Source of the DNA: Aphelidium insulamus
Lineage: Eukaryota > Aphelidiomycota > Aphelidea > Aphelidiaceae
DNA length: 64,000 nt
Assembly (NCBI GenBank): GCA_036784855.1
Contig: JAZDSV010000009.1
Location: forward strand, 105,001-169,000
Reading direction: 5' to 3'
This document shows, piece by piece, positions 23,101-35,507 of the stretch (its first letter is position 1; every line of letters starts with the position of its first letter). The notes below the pieces were generated by a model. It saw nothing but the letters and a program-made list of their open reading frames with translations, was not told where the DNA came from and did no database searches. The position numbers and the translations under genes were made by a program.

Positions 23101-24545
23101 TTAAAGCAATGGCGGCACATCGGGGTCGTCCACGAAATTTGCCGGCAACTCGACGGCGGTTGGAGTAGTTTTGTGCACGCTCTTTATGGGCATTGATGAT
23201 GCAACGTCGACATTCGCCCTCTCAGCACACTGAGGCTTTTTTGATGCCGTGTAGCCCGTGAACGTAGCTTGTGTTTTCTGTAGAGACGTTTCGTTTTCGT
23301 CAGCTGTGCGTGCCAGTGGCGACGGAGCAAGTCGTGGCATTTTAATTAGCAGATTTCCAGTGATTTGGCTGCGCAGAGCTACACTGCTGGCCACCACGAC
23401 GATGTCTGGCAGTGACAAATACATCGATTTGCCCTTGACGGTCACGCCGATCCAGTCGGGGTGCAGATCCACATCGAGCAGCGAAGTGTCGATAAACTTG
23501 CCCACCGCCACATCCAGCTCCACTCGATCTGCGAATTCTGCGAATTTGAATTGCAAGTTTGGTTCGTTGCGTTGCAGTATGCGCCCAGTGTCCGCGTGAA
23601 ACTTTGGCCCTGATGGCGGTGGTGGCGGCGCTGGTTTGAACCTGGACTCGGGGTTGCTTTTTGCCCGCTTCTCTGCCAGCTCCTTGGCCAAAGCAAGCCG
23701 CGCTTCCGGTGTATGTGACGACATCTTATTGCTACTGAGCGATTATTAAATAAATGGTGAATAATCCACAGCTACTATTATATATAGATATTAATATATA
23801 CATATATATCACACCTCTCGTTATGTACAGGCTCTGAGACAGCTGTTACTATTGTATCGCCCAATGACGTTATCTGCTGGGCGGCTCGCAATCGCTCCGT
23901 CCTTGTCACATCGCAGCCATCAAGCATCTAAGCCATCATATTACCACACTACACTACACAAACACACACTTAGTTCCCCACCTCCAACTGCGGCAGAGCA
24001 TTGATACAGTAGGCGCGATAATGCGGCAGTTCCGTGCATGGGTTTCCCGTAAGATACAGCTCGCGCAGATGCTCATTGGCGCGAAGAGAGTTGACGCAGC
24101 TCAAATCGCGGATAAAATTCATGGTAAGGTCCAGTTTGGCCAGCGACTCGCACCCATCCAGGTTCTCAATGACGCGGATATTGTTGACTGCCAGGTTGAG
24201 GTAGTTCAGCGCCTTGAGCTTGTGCAGGTTCTCTGTGATGATGCCATTAGAGTGGCACATATCTACACGTGCATATGGAGTACAAGTTCACACCTATTTT
24301 GCAGATCTGGTTGCTCTGCAGGTAGACTATGCGCAGGTTGCGACACGCCTCCTGCAGCAGCTCAATGCGCTCAATGTCAAACTGGTGCAGTGTGATCTCC
24401 TCCAGCGTGGCCAGATTGCCGTCGTTGTGTTCGGCGCGACGGCGCAGCAGCTCCAGCGTGACTAAAAATCCGTTAGCGGGGGAAGGGGTGTGCAGGGTCG
24501 AGACTGGTGAGTGCACCCACTCTTGTTGCTGGTGGTGGCGGCCAT
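23101..24545 (-). CDS. DNAAF11: DNAAF11 (LRRC6/TILB), axonemal dynein assembly factor
   Basis: DNAAF11 acts in the cytoplasm to pre-assemble dynein arms of motile cilia. The spliced start (ATG 24545) reads MAATTSNKI then [13 protein letters not shown], the diagnostic opening. Leucine-rich repeats follow ([78 protein letters not shown]). After an LRR cap (PQLEMLDG) and a linker comes a CS-like domain ([46 protein letters not shown]). The tail is short and ends DDPDVPPLL. Introns are at about 24255-24297, 23923-23975 and 23735-23790, plus the first near 24463-24520. Its presence means the organism builds dynein-bearing flagella. Confidence 0.9.
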
Positions 24546-25538
24546 TGATGAATTTATGTCCTGATTATTTAGGTGAACAGACACAACCTTCATGTTGAGC
24601 AGACAAAATAATAACGCCAATGCATAACCATGAACTGAAAGCACTTGAGAGTATGAATATCGCATGCAGAACAGCAACAGTAGAGTTGTTAAGTTGTTAA
24701 GTTAAGCGACCCATCGTTGCTAGTCGAGGCTATTGATGCTGCGCCCAGGTACTGAATGACAACGGTGCAAACCGCGATGCAGTAGAGGGGTACCTCTCTG
24801 AATTGGCAAGGTATGGGTAGCACAAGGTCTCAAAAGATAACTGCCTTAACTGGCAAACGAGTCCTGGTATCAAAAGTCTCAACATTAGTGGAGACCACTT
24901 TACTAGTTTTACAAATACAAATGCATCGATTGATAACACACACCCACCGCCGGATGTGGATAGTGGAATGTGGTTATCGGCATGCACATTGACCGTACTT
25001 GAAATGATTGTCTGGTATACATACTTACTATATATTTCCAAACAATTCGTGGAATGAGGCCGCTATTGGCAGGATGCACAGCTTCCTCCAGCTGGTACAC
25101 AGGATATCGGAACGAACCTTCCGCCTTTCCCAAGTCCAACTCGTTGTCGATAATGAACTGGTCATCACTTGGCAGTTGTCATCAATGCTCTCATTCCATC
25201 ACTTAACACTAAATATATAGTATAAGCTCGCCGGTCACTTGATTGTCGTCTTTCCAGTGTGGCCGGTGACCTGCTCATCGACCTTGCCTCGCCGTCGTTT
25301 ATCTCCTCCAGACATGATATGCCAAATTTCCTTTCCAGTGAAGTGACGGGCGCCTTTCATCGGATGCCAGCCACAACTTGACAGCTCTCGTAACCCCGAC
25401 GCTTCGATCGTTAAAAATATTGAACGGCGATCCTGTTGATAATAGTTGCACGACCCAGCGCCCATATGGCACGGTATTCTATTTTTCAAGTAGGATTATT
25501 TCCAACCACTAGTAGCAAGTGTCTGATATTTATAACAA
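24546..25538. other. Intergenic holding a 5-oxoprolinase relic
   Basis: The stretch separates DNAAF11 from the 5-oxoprolinase gene. It contains a degenerate copy of the 5-oxoprolinase 3' end (24900-25020, listed separately). A minus-strand ORF of 84 codons at 25235-25489 starts MKNRIPCHMGAGSC; I do not recognise it, and it may be chance or a small gene. No other signal is seen. Confidence 0.4.
24900..25020 (-). pseudogene. Degenerate copy of the 5-oxoprolinase C-terminus
   Basis: Read on the minus strand it encodes VNVHADNHIPLSTSGGGC, clearly related to [18 protein letters not shown] at the C-terminus of the intact gene about 600 bp away. The bases align over roughly 70 positions with many substitutions. 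The flanking sequence does not match the intact gene, so this is an old partial duplicate or the remnant of a second copy. Confidence 0.6.
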
Positions 25539-28500
25539 CTATCCACTAGCACCGAACCCCCCACCACCAGGAGTGGACAGCCGAATGCGGTCACCGGCAT
25601 GCACGTTGACCGTGCTCTTGCCACCCAAGTTCATGGCAATTACACGCGGATCCTTTGGCTTGGATTCACTGCGCAACAGAACATTCTCGCCGCAATGGCC
25701 ACTGTTGCCGCCTTGCAAACCGAATGGTGGAAACACTCGTCGCTCACTGAGCACTGACGCACTCATGTCTGCCAGAAATTCCAATTCACGCACACACCCA
25801 TCACCGCCGCGATACTGTCCACCGCCACCAGACCCTTTGCGCAGTCCGAATTCGCGCAGTATAACCGGATATCGCCGCTCCAATATCTCTGGATCGGTGA
25901 TGCGAGTGTTGGTCATGTGCGTGTGAATTCCATCCCGGCCGTTCCATCCGGGTCCAGCACCAGCCCCGCCGGCAATAGTCTCATAGTATCCTTTATGTCG
26001 AATATCAGTTGGCCGTTACTTAGTGACACGATACTGTACCCCAGCCAGTGGCGCCTATGGTCGCATCTGGCGCCATGCCAAATGTCACATTGTTCATGCA
26101 GCCCTGGCTGGCGGCACACGCACCAAACGCACGCAGTATCACATCACAGAGTCGCTGCGACGTCAACACATTGCCACCTACCACGCCAACCTCATCCGAC
26201 GGTGCCAATAGCGAATTGGGCGGCAGCACCACCTTGATCGGGTTCAGACAGCCCTGGTTGAGTGGGATGTCGGACTGGACCATGCAGCGCAAACAGTATA
26301 TGATGGCGCTGTAGGTGACCGAGGGCGGGGCATTCAAGTTGCCGTACTGCTGCATGGCGGTGCCGGTAAAGTCAAAGGTGGCACTACCGGCCTCCGCATC
26401 AATTGTAATCAGCAGCTGGATGCGCGATCCATCGTCCATATAATCTGCGTCAGGCTATAAAAACATGTACATGACAGCTTTTCTGTACATACCAACTGCT
26501 TCCAGGCGCCCATTGCATCTGCGGGCGGTATCACGCAACAGTGATCGTACAGCATCCTCGGCATTGCTTTGTATGTGGGCCATGTATGCGTGTACCGATT
26601 GCAGACCATATTCACGCTCCAGTTCCTCCAGCAGAACAATTCCCTTTTGGTTGGCGGCAATCTGAGCCTTCAAGTCCGCCAAATTGTCATTCAAGTTTCT
26701 GGATGAATTATTTTTTAAGCGTACAAACAAAGCTATTGCCCACCGTGTGCCAGAACAGTTTGGAAACTGAGCCGGACGTCGCAGCAGCAGGTCCGTGATG
26801 CCGTCCAACTGGAAGCGGCCCGCGTCCACCAGTTTGAACGAGTGGATCATGGCGCCCTCTTCAAACAGCTGTTTCGAGTGCGGCGGCATCGACCCGGGCG
26901 CCACGCCACCAATATCTGCGTGATGGCCACGTGAGGCCACCACGAACGCAAGCCGGGCATCACCACCATTGCTGCTGCTACTACTGCTGAACACTGGTGT
27001 CATCACCGTGATGTCGGGCAGGTGTGAGCCGCCAGCAGCAGGATGATTTGACACCAGAACGTCGCCGGGACGGAGACCGTCCTTGCCCAGAATGCGCAGC
27101 TGGTGTCGAACAGCCTCCTGCATGGATCCCAGATGGACAGGTATGTGCGGCGCATTCGCCACCAAGCCGCCAGAAGCATCAAAGAGCGCGCATGAAAAGT
27201 CTAACCTTTCCTTGATGTTGGTGGAGATTGCCGTTCGCTGCAGCACGCGGCCCATCTACAATACATAAGTTTATACATATCACGTAAGTAATCTATGACA
27301 AAACACACCTGCTCGGCAATGCTCATGAATCGGTGCGAGAATATTGACAGTTGGATGGGATCAAGATCAAGTTCAGTGCGCAGGTCGTTTGCGCTGTCGG
27401 CGATTCGGATCGCCACGTTACCGTCTTCAGTTATTCGAGCAGTACATCCGGGCTCCAAAACAAGTGTGCTGTTGCTGTCTAGAAGGAGCGCAGGGCCGAC
27501 GATAGTGCTGCTGGCGGGTAGCTGTTCCATTCGATACACAGGGCAATCTTGGAATCCGCCGTCAAAGTAAACTGAGTGCGATAATATGGGTGCTGGGAGT
27601 GCATTGGCTACTAACTGCTCATCACCAATATCGCGCCATATATCACTGTCGGCACTGCCAGGTAAGCTGCTGCGACCAACGACACAGACGCGCAAATCAT
27701 CAACTAAAATGCGACCGCGGTGACTATTACCATCAGTGTTGGACTGCGACTCTTGGTGGACAAAGCCGAATTCGCGCTTGTGTGCCGCCAAGAAGGCGGC
27801 TTGGTATGCCGCAACCAGACCAGTAGAGGTGCGGTTTTCCACGTTTGCTCGGGTCATTAGCGCGCAGTCGGTGCCGTCGTATCGCAAGTTGAGGTAATAT
27901 TCCGCGACAATTTCGTGGTTGGAAGAGGCCGAAGAGCCGTGCTGCGACAGTTTTTGCCTCCCTTGTTTCTCAAGTGCACAAAGTCGCTCAAACAGGTACT
28001 GTTCATTGTCGGGTGAGAGCAGGGTGGCGCATGGCTCCTGCACCGAGTGCACGACATCTGCCAGTGCCAGTCCGTACGCCGACAGTACCGAAGAGTGTCT
28101 GTTATCGTCACTTCAAAGTAACAACATTATAAGCAGCTTACTTGTGTATAAAAACTCGGCGAATACCTAGCGATTTAGCAATGGCACAGGCATGCTGTCC
28201 GCCAGCACCGCCAAATGACGACAGAATGTGGTTCTTGGTGTCGAAGCCTTTGCCTTGCGTGAGCGCCCGAATCGGCCGACACATGCTCTCATTGGCCACG
28301 CGCAAGAATCCGTACGCGATCTCGGCGCTGCTGATTGCTGGCTGGCCATGATTAATGCGGTCTTCATTGAAGGCAGTGGCAATAGGTACTAGTCGCGCGG
28401 CTGATGCTTCGGCGTCCAGGGCCTCATTCTCTCCGGGGCCGAATATGTGCGGAAATTCTTTTGCAACCAGACGGCCCAACAACAAATTCGCATCCGTCAC

Positions 28501-29560
28501 AGTCAACGGGCCGCCCTTGCGGTAACATGCCGGCCCAGGGTGTGCGCCAGCAGACTACACGTGTAAAATAGGATTAAGTAGTAAATTGAGGCTGACCTCG
28601 GGACCAACGGCCATCATGCCATTGCGGTAGGTGAGGACGCTTCCGCCACCGGCAGCCACCTGCGAATAAATATAGAGCTGTCATACCATGATATAACCCA
28701 CCGTTTTGATATCCAGTTGAGGAGACTGGATTGTGACTCCCGCAGTGACTGACTCGTAGGTATGCTCAAAGGCGCCGGCATAGCGAGATATATCCGTCGA
28801 TGTGCCGCCCATGTCGAATCCGATGACCGGCGTCCCCTCTGTGGCCGAGTACGTGGTCCGCGCGTAGCCCACCACTCCGCCTGCCGGTCCAGACAGAATT
28901 GCCCTACAACCGAGGAAGTCTTTCACCGGCACCAGTCCTGCACACGTGTAAAAAATCGTAATCTTTAGACGGCCTGACTGACCACCATCAGACTGCATGA
29001 ATGCCAAATCCACTCTAGAGTGATCGGCCAAGCCATCCACGAATCCGGCAATGTAGCGCTGGATGCCCGGTGTCAGGTAGGAGTCGACGCACGTGCTGCC
29101 ACCGCGGGGAACAATTTTAATCATGGGCATGACATCGGAGGAGAGCGTGACAGTCAGCGGCAGTCCCATCTCGGCTGCAATCTCTCGCACTCGCCGCTCG
29201 TGTTGTGGATACGTGTACGCGTGCATAAACACCACGGCCACGTGGGTGTGACCTTGACGCACAAGATCGGCGAGCGTGTGACGCACGGAAACCTCGTCCA
29301 GCGTTCGCAGCACGCACACCGACTCGCCAGACAGTCCTCCTGCAGTGGGAAACGTGGCCAGTGTTGGGAGTGGAATATTGGCCGTAACGGGTCCACCAGC
29401 CGTGTATCCGTGCAGTGTGACACGCTCTGGCACCTCCACCACGGTATCGTACAGCACCGCCGGCACATTCCCAATAGACAGATCGAATATATCTGGTCGG
29501 CTTTGATTTCCAATACGCAGCAGGTCCTGCATTACACGTTATGTCAAAAGGACTTACATA

Positions 29561-29602
<42 letters not shown>

Positions 29603-30192
29603 CGTTGCATAATTGAGCATAGACATTCAAAGTGCACGATCACTGACTTACCCGGAAGCCCTCAGTGATCAGCAGCGCAAACCTCTGCCCTGAAGGAGAT
29701 TGAAGAACCATCAACTTGCAGCTTGACGTCACTTACCTTTACGCTCCAGCAACGCATTGGTGGCGACAGTTGTGGCCATTCGAATTGACTCTGTGACATG
29801 TTGTGTATATCGAGAGATGCATATTAGACACTCGCCGTACCAATACACGACGTGTCCAGCGGGAGATGTGCCGGATGTGGCTTGCCAGTCACAATTTCCT
29901 TTACGCGAATACATTCAGCTGGTTATACATACACCATAGTGCATTAACGTACCAGTATGCGACGGATGCCTTCACGCGGCGCGTCCGGATAGTTGTCTGG
30001 ATCTTCCGACAGCAACTTTAGCACCACGGTCCGCGCCAAGCCTTCAGCCATGCCACCATGTGCGTCACCATCCCTCACATGCGCCACACAGTCTGCCATA
30101 CACTAGCTGGAGTGCCGAGGCATGTAGTCACTATACAAAACTTACGCACCGGTGAACGTGCCACCGCGGTCTATGCATACGCTAATCTTCAT
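25539..30192 (-). CDS. OPLAH: ATP-dependent 5-oxoprolinase (HyuA-HyuB fusion)
   Basis: 5-Oxoprolinase opens 5-oxo-L-proline to glutamate using ATP, in the gamma-glutamyl (glutathione) cycle in the cytosol. The spliced start (ATG 30192) is [20 protein letters not shown], the usual hydantoinase/oxoprolinase N-terminus with its GGTFTD phosphate motif. Further on are [63 protein letters not shown], and [17 protein letters not shown]. The HyuB half begins near 27260 ([23 protein letters not shown]) and has [61 protein letters not shown] and the C-terminal STPGGGGFG. It is about 1,250 residues in a dozen exons; one intron holds an (AT)n tract at 29563-29597. It appears intact. Confidence 0.95.
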
Positions 30193-30749
30193 CACGCCGA
30201 TTAATGTACTGTTGCGTAAAACAGCGTCTGTATAATACAACACTGTTGTAAATGTGCGTGCGATTAATTCTCATACGCAAGTCCGCGCATGTATGGATAT
30301 GGGCACGCCTGTAGATATATTTTAGACATATATAATATAAAGACTTTAGATATATCTCAATTGGAGTGTGGCGATAAAGCGCACACCTCATGCATTACAG
30401 ACGATTTCTGAGCGTGTATTATCTAGCAGTTAATCGGGTTGGTAAATGTGTCTGTGTGGACTCGCTGAATAGTCTTCGGTATTGGATCTTTGCCACGGGG
30501 AACCATTTGCTTCTATCTCACCGAATGGAATTGTGCTTGCATATTCACTTTTAGCTTCATAACCAACTCAAGATGTAGTAAGGGGATGTGCTATGTGCCT
30601 ATATAAAGAACATTGCAGAGTTTATGCGCACGAGTGGCCTTGAAGGCTTTTGGAATTAACTTATAATTATCTTCAGGTATCAATGAGTTGATTACGTTAC
30701 GCTCTCGTCGAATAAGCGCGTCTTGATTGACCCATACACAAGCCTGATA
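30193..30749. other. Divergent promoter region of OPLAH and GPN2
   Basis: No coding or RNA gene signature is seen. The stretch is AT-rich around 30300-30360. The two start codons are divergent, so both promoters should lie here. Confidence 0.45.
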
Positions 30750-31889
30750 ATGCCGACAATATTCGGCCAGCTGGTGGTTGGACCGCCCGGCAGCGGCAAG
30801 TCCACGTACTGCCGTGCCATGTACCGCTACCTGGACCGTCTGGGCCGGCACCCCGTCCTCGTCAACCTGGACCCGGGCGCGTCCGACATTAGAACTGATG
30901 GCAGTACTGCCAGCGATGCCGATGATGCCGCCGTCCAGCGCACAGTCTGCCTGCGGGACCTCATCACGCTGGAGGACGCGATGCGCGAGTGCTCACTGGG
31001 TCCCAATGGCGGCCTGCTGTACTGCATGGACTTTTTGCTGTGCAATGTGGCGTGGCTGCGTGCCCGGCTCGAAGATTGTGTGGCGCGCGCCGCCTCCCAG
31101 CACGGCACCGTGCCCTACCTGCTGCTGGACTGCCCGGGCCAGGTGGAACTCTTCACACAACACGATGCCCTGCGCACCGTTATCACACGTCTAATGCGGC
31201 CAGATGATGCCGATGTTGAAGGTATTGACGGCGTTGGTAAAAGCAGAAAGTCAACATTGGACCTGCGGCTGTGCGCGGTGCAGCTGGTGGACGCGGCGCA
31301 CTGCGTGAACGCCACCAGATACGTGTCGGTGTTGCTGTGTGCACTGCGCACCATGCTCTACTTTGAGCTGCCGCACGTCAACGTGCTGAGCAAGATTGAC
31401 CTGATGGAGTCGCGCAGTGGTGGCGGTGGCGGTAGTTCTGCCGCGCCATTCAACCTCGAGTTCTACACGGAGGTGGGCGATCTGTCATACCTCGCCGACC
31501 AGGTGGACCAGGAGGACGTGCTGTTCTCGCAAAAGTTCAAGCGGCTCACACGCGCCCTGTGCGACCTGGTGGAGGAGTTTGGCATGGTGCACTTTCATCC
31601 GCTGTGCGTGGATGATGCGGCCACCCTCGACACCGTGTTGCGCATGGTGGACAGGGCGGGCGGGCATGTGTTTGCCGGCCTGACTGACGACGATGAGTCC
31701 GCTGCTGTTGTACCCACTGATGACACTGATGGCACTGGTGGTGGAGTATCAGTGCGCACGCGGCACCTGGAAATGCTGAGCGGTGTGGCCATGCGCGCCG
31801 AGTCAGAGGTGGCCAGTGTGCGCGACGTGCAAGAGCTTTATATGGGCGATGTGTTGCTGGATGAGCTGCTGCCCGGCGGGGCTGAATAG
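30750..31889 (+). CDS. GPN2: GPN-loop GTPase 2
   Basis: GPN GTPases act in the assembly and nuclear import of RNA polymerase II. From ATG 30750 the protein starts MPTIFGQLVVGPPGSGKSTY with the P-loop at residues 10-17. It has the family motif GPNGGLLYCMDFL, a G3 region LLLDCPGQVELFT, AVQLVDAAHCVNATRYVSVL, the G4-like LSKIDLM, and FYTEVGDLSYLADQ. The ISVLL/LPHVNVLSK wording fits GPN2 better than GPN1 or GPN3. Two insertions are lineage-specific: an acidic DGSTASDADDAAVQ near residue 50 and GIDGVGKSRKS after the G3 region. About 379 residues, with no visible intron. Confidence 0.92.
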   Translation: MPTIFGQLVVGPPGSGKSTYCRAMYRYLDRLGRHPVLVNLDPGASDIRTDGSTASDADDAAVQRTVCLRDLITLEDAMRECSLGPNGGLLYCMDFLLCNVAWLRARLEDCVARAASQHGTVPYLLLDCPGQVELFTQHDALRTVITRLMRPDDADVEGIDGVGKSRKSTLDLRLCAVQLVDAAHCVNATRYVSVLLCALRTMLYFELPHVNVLSKIDLMESRSGGGGGSSAAPFNLEFYTEVGDLSYLADQVDQEDVLFSQKFKRLTRALCDLVEEFGMVHFHPLCVDDAATLDTVLRMVDRAGGHVFAGLTDDDESAAVVPTDDTDGTGGGVSVRTRHLEMLSGVAMRAESEVASVRDVQELYMGDVLLDELLPGGAE

Positions 31890-32896
31890 AGTGCGGGGAT
31901 TTTTTAGAGTTGCTCATTAGACTGCTACTGATAAGCTGTAAGATTCGTCGTACGTCCTGTCCTTCAACAGATAACATGTATGTATGTATGTATATATCTA
32001 TGTATATGTATGCAGTGATACAATGCAGTGAGTCGAATGCTATGGGCAGCGACGACGACATTCCATTCCAGCGCACAATGTACATAACTACTTACATCGG
32101 CAACTGCGCGGCGTACGGTTCTCACTTGTCCACTCGTGGCCGGCAGAAAGGCACCAGAATTTAATTCGCCTGCCGGGTATTTAAGCTCGACTGCAGTCAC
32201 GGCACACAACAATGTGACCTGGATGTTGCAGCTGCCAGTAGCAGTATTCCACGCATTTATCTGTTCCAAGCTGCACCACCGGAACCAGTTTATCAATCAA
32301 CGGAACGCCGACGACCTGTCGCGAATGTCCTTCTCAATAGAATTTGTAACTGAGCGGGAGAAAACGCCGCAGGAAGTCGCAAAACAATATCAGCAGGCAC
32401 TGAAGTTAGCCGAGCTGATGGCGGCTAACGGCTACATACGATATAGACTCCATAAGTTGGTTGTCAAAAAGTTTTATTTACAATTAAATTGATTGCAGTC
32501 CAGAACGTCCCAGTTTGTCTGACAACAGTTCGATCAACAATGGCCTGACCGATTTGCTGCATTGTGATGAATTGCAGCCTCTGATGTGCCCGGTGTATAG
32601 CAAGACATTCCTTCATGCCATAGCGCTGTGCGATCCCCACGGCAATAGTTCGCACAATCTGTAGAGCCCGCCGACTGAATATGCCAGTGTTGGTGACGAC
32701 AAATGGTGAGAACAGGAGACCCTCGCGCCGGCAGTCTTGCAGATATTTCTGTGTTTTGGCCGTTTCCTTTTCGAGAAGTTATCTACGCTACATAAATGTT
32801 TTCTACTTGAGATACTTGAACAGGAGGAAGTTGCATGTCGCTTGTAAGACACCCATACATAGTGGTAATTAATACAACAGCGATTAAACACTTGCC
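31890..32896. other. Intergenic with a possible retroelement relic
   Basis: TA/TG-rich simple sequence lies at 31975-32010 (repeated TATG). A plus-strand ORF at 32136-32492 has no recognisable family. A minus-strand block at 32464-32790 looks transposon-derived and is listed separately. I see no other gene. Confidence 0.4.
32464..32790 (-). mobile_element. Possible reverse-transcriptase C-terminal relic
   Basis: On the minus strand the sequence reads CRREGLLFSPFVVTNTGIFS followed by RRALQIVRTIAVGIAQRYGM and ITMQQIGQAIV. The pattern 'PFVVT..G..S..A......IA' resembles the end of reverse-transcriptase proteins of the type also seen as a relic near 43300-43900. There is no intact upstream domain. 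The assignment is tentative. Confidence 0.35.
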
Positions 32897-34423
32897 ATGT
32901 CGGCGGAACAGCAACCGAGTACAGTGCCGGCAACCAGCTCGCCGACTGCCCGCATACAGCACCCCGTCAAGGTGCCAGAACCAGAAGTGCAGGTGTGTGT
33001 TGCGAGGGGATCCATGTGCATCGGAATGGAGCTCTGACACTGCCGCCCACGCAGCTCCGCGCCGGCATTGAGCAGATTGTCCATGCGTTCGAGCAAAAGT
33101 CCCGCGAACTGCAGACCGAGATGTCGCACTGGAAACAGGTGGCGGCACAGCAGCGGCAGCAGGTGGGTTCACCTCGTGGCATCGATATCGCTGATATCGC
33201 AGATTGTCACCTACGAGACCGAGGTGGGACAGTTGAGCGCACAGCTGGGTGACAAGGAGCGCATCATTCAGCAGCTGCAGCAGGATAAAAAGTGGGTGTC
33301 CGATACATAGCAAAGGAATGGAAGCTAACTCTGTGTCAAGGTCCCTGCAGGCCGGCAAGAGCGCCTTGGTGGACAAGTACAATGCACTGCGCAAGAATGC
33401 CATGCAGCTAGATACATTCCGCAAGGTGATTCCGGTCATGTCTGATAATTATCACTGCAATAACCATGTGCGCAGCAACTGGCCAGCATGTTGGAGCTGA
33501 ACCGGGCCAGTGTGATCCCGGAGCACGACACCTCATTCGTGGATGTGACTGACGGGGCCGACTTGTACAACGCTGCGTCGGCAATAATTAATCCAGCTGG
33601 AAATCAGCACGGCGCCGACGATGACGGGCAACTAGCAGATTTTGCACAAGATTCCTTCATGAACAATATGGACGCCGTCAATAACAATAATCAGCAGCAA
33701 CAGCAGCCAGTCAGGGGACAACAGCAGCAACAGGCACAGCGCCAGTCACAACAGCAGCAACAGGCACAGCGCCAGTCACAACAGCAGCAGCAACAAGGTA
33801 GGCGACAACCCGAGACACTGGAAGCAGCGTTAAATGATGCGTTGGAAACACTTACACTAACTCCGTTTGCAAGTGGTGATGGAGGCGATCTTTTCCCGGT
33901 ATGATACTAACTTGTCGTAATTCATTTAATGACTCGTAGGAAATGGAGGCGATAAAAATGTCTACTCGGACGGCCACAAGTGCCAATAATGCAACGCGGA
34001 AGGTGACTAACGGCAACGCGAATATATCCGCCGCCAATACGTCAAACGAAAACAGGTCGATGCCGGCGCGGACAGCAAACAGCGTCGACTACGCAGACCG
34101 GTCGATGGAGGCCCCAGTTTTGGTATTGAACTGACTTGGTTCTCACTATCAATTACTGACGCCCCACGCAGTATAAGCAAATCCGGGAATTGCTGACACC
34201 CACGCAGTTTGACCAGTTTGCCACCACCATTGCAGGCTTCAATGCTGGCACCGTGACGGCCGAGCAGACCATTCAACTGCTGTCTCGCCTCATTCCCAAC
34301 GAGAACTTGGTGAATCATATGAAGCGCTTGGTTCGACGTGCACTGACAGAAACCACTGCTGCATCATCTACACAGCAGCAACAACAGCAACAAAATAACA
34401 GGGCTGTCGGCATTCAGCGCTAG
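32897..34423 (+). CDS. At4g15545-like coiled-coil protein with polyQ linker
   Basis: The N-terminus (ATG 32897, MSAEQQPSTVPATSSP) is disordered. It is followed by a coiled coil built across introns: LRAGIEQIVHAFEQKSRELQ, IVTYETEVGQLSAQLGDKER, KSALVDKYNALRKNAMQLDT with FRK. A Gln-rich linker (33690-33800) and an Asn/Thr-rich section lead to a conserved C-terminal domain, YKQIRELLTPTQFDQFATTI...LNA-like FNAGTVTAEQTIQLLSRLI. This order of coiled coil plus terminal 'RQIR..L....F..F' domain is that of the plant At4g15545-type proteins, whose role is poorly known. The tail is again poly-Gln. Exons are joined by introns near 32995-33055, 33163-33208, 33292-33350, 33425-33478, 33900-33940 and 34127-34170. 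Confidence 0.65.
33690..33800 (+). repeat. CAG/CAA poly-glutamine tract with a duplicated unit
   Basis: A Gln-rich coding repeat. The 30-base unit encoding QQQQQAQRQS occurs twice in tandem between about 33720 and 33780. A second, shorter CAG/CAA run is at 34371-34395. Confidence 0.9.
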
Positions 34424-34615
34424 ACTGTACACCGAAAGAGCAGAGGGTATTTAGGAGGAGATCTTGTATACATAAAGCGTTTTTTGTTGTTGCATGATTA
34501 TGTACATATCCCAGAAATGAACACACAGATAGAAACACACAGAAAGAAGAGGGCTATTTAGTGAGAGGATGTACGGTATACGGAAAGTATACTGCGTCCA
34601 CAGCATCCACACCTC

Positions 34616-35309
34616 TTAGTTGATGGACGGGTACGGAATGTCGATGCGCTTCAGCTTGAAGGTGTTTCCGCACTCGATACAACGGTTGTGTCCAAACTCC
34701 CAGTACTTGTGTCCGTCCTCCGTAATGGTCATCCAGCTGGACTCGTGCTCGTGGCCGGGATAGCCTTCCGGCAGTTCAGAATGTATTGACATGGATGGAC
34801 ATAAAATGACATCACTAACCGGAGCAGGCAAAGATGCGGTCCTCATCGGGAGAGAGCACCTCAATGGGCTTGGCCTTGGTACCCTTGGCAGTGACGGGTA
34901 CCGTGTCCATCAGACCGCAGTACGGGTCCTTGCCCTCAGCCATCGCCAGGTACTCAATGCGCTCCTTGCCGGTGGCCTGTGCGAACTGGCCGGGCACCGT
35001 GTCCGTCTCCCCATTGGCCAGACCAGGGCCAAACAACTCGGGCTTCTTCCACACCTCGCTGTCGTGTCCGGGGTCGTGGTGGTGGTGCGGGTTGTCTTTT
35101 AGGCGCAGCACTGCGTAATAATGCCAATTAGTGTGAGGATGTGGAGGGTAGTGGTTTGTGTAGAGGTCCATAGGCTTCATGCTACCGCAGTACTACTCAC
35201 CCGCAATACCAACATTGCCCTGGTTGAAGAATGAGGCGCGCTGCGTGGCAATTGCCAGCACAGAGCGCTGACTGCGCGCGGCTTGTCGCAGAGTGGCGAT
35301 CGCTTGCAT
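34616..35309 (-). CDS. COX5B: Cytochrome c oxidase subunit Vb (zinc-binding)
   Basis: A nuclear-encoded structural subunit of respiratory complex IV. The start at 35309 gives a mitochondrial presequence (MQAIATLRQAARSQRSVLAI). After an intron the mature part has HHHHDPGHDSEVWKKPELFG, GKERIEYLAMAEGKDPYCGL and KAKPIEVLSPDEDRIFACSG. The last intron (about 34768-34819) joins this to GYPGHEHESSW, giving the plant-like CSGG...EHE form. The zinc site is completed by NRCIECGNTFKLK. The zinc ligands expected are the Cys of ACSG, a His in HEHE and the two Cys of CIEC. It looks intact and typical. Confidence 0.9.
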
Positions 35310-35507
35310 TTCGTGTGTGTGTGGCAGGTTGAAAAAAGAAATTTCGGTTTCGTCCAGATCTGTAATCGGCGAACAATGTCGTCAGAGGCACGTTTACATG
35401 CCAGCGATGTATTGACATTGAAGTACACAACTCATAAGATATAAATATGTCTTGCCAAAGAGTTCTATTAAATCCATTCTATGCTTGGATGTACAGCCAC
35501 ACACCTC

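Noticed and set aside
32136-32492. 118-codon ORF with a helical C-terminal part (EFVTEREKTPQEVAKQYQQA)
   Set aside because: There is no recognisable family, no clear exon partners, and it borders a probable retroelement relic. It is not strong enough to call a gene.
32897-34423. Centrosomal or spindle protein call for the coiled-coil/polyQ gene
   Set aside because: The coiled coil alone suggested this, but the C-terminal YKQIRELLTPTQF domain fits the At4g15545-like family better.
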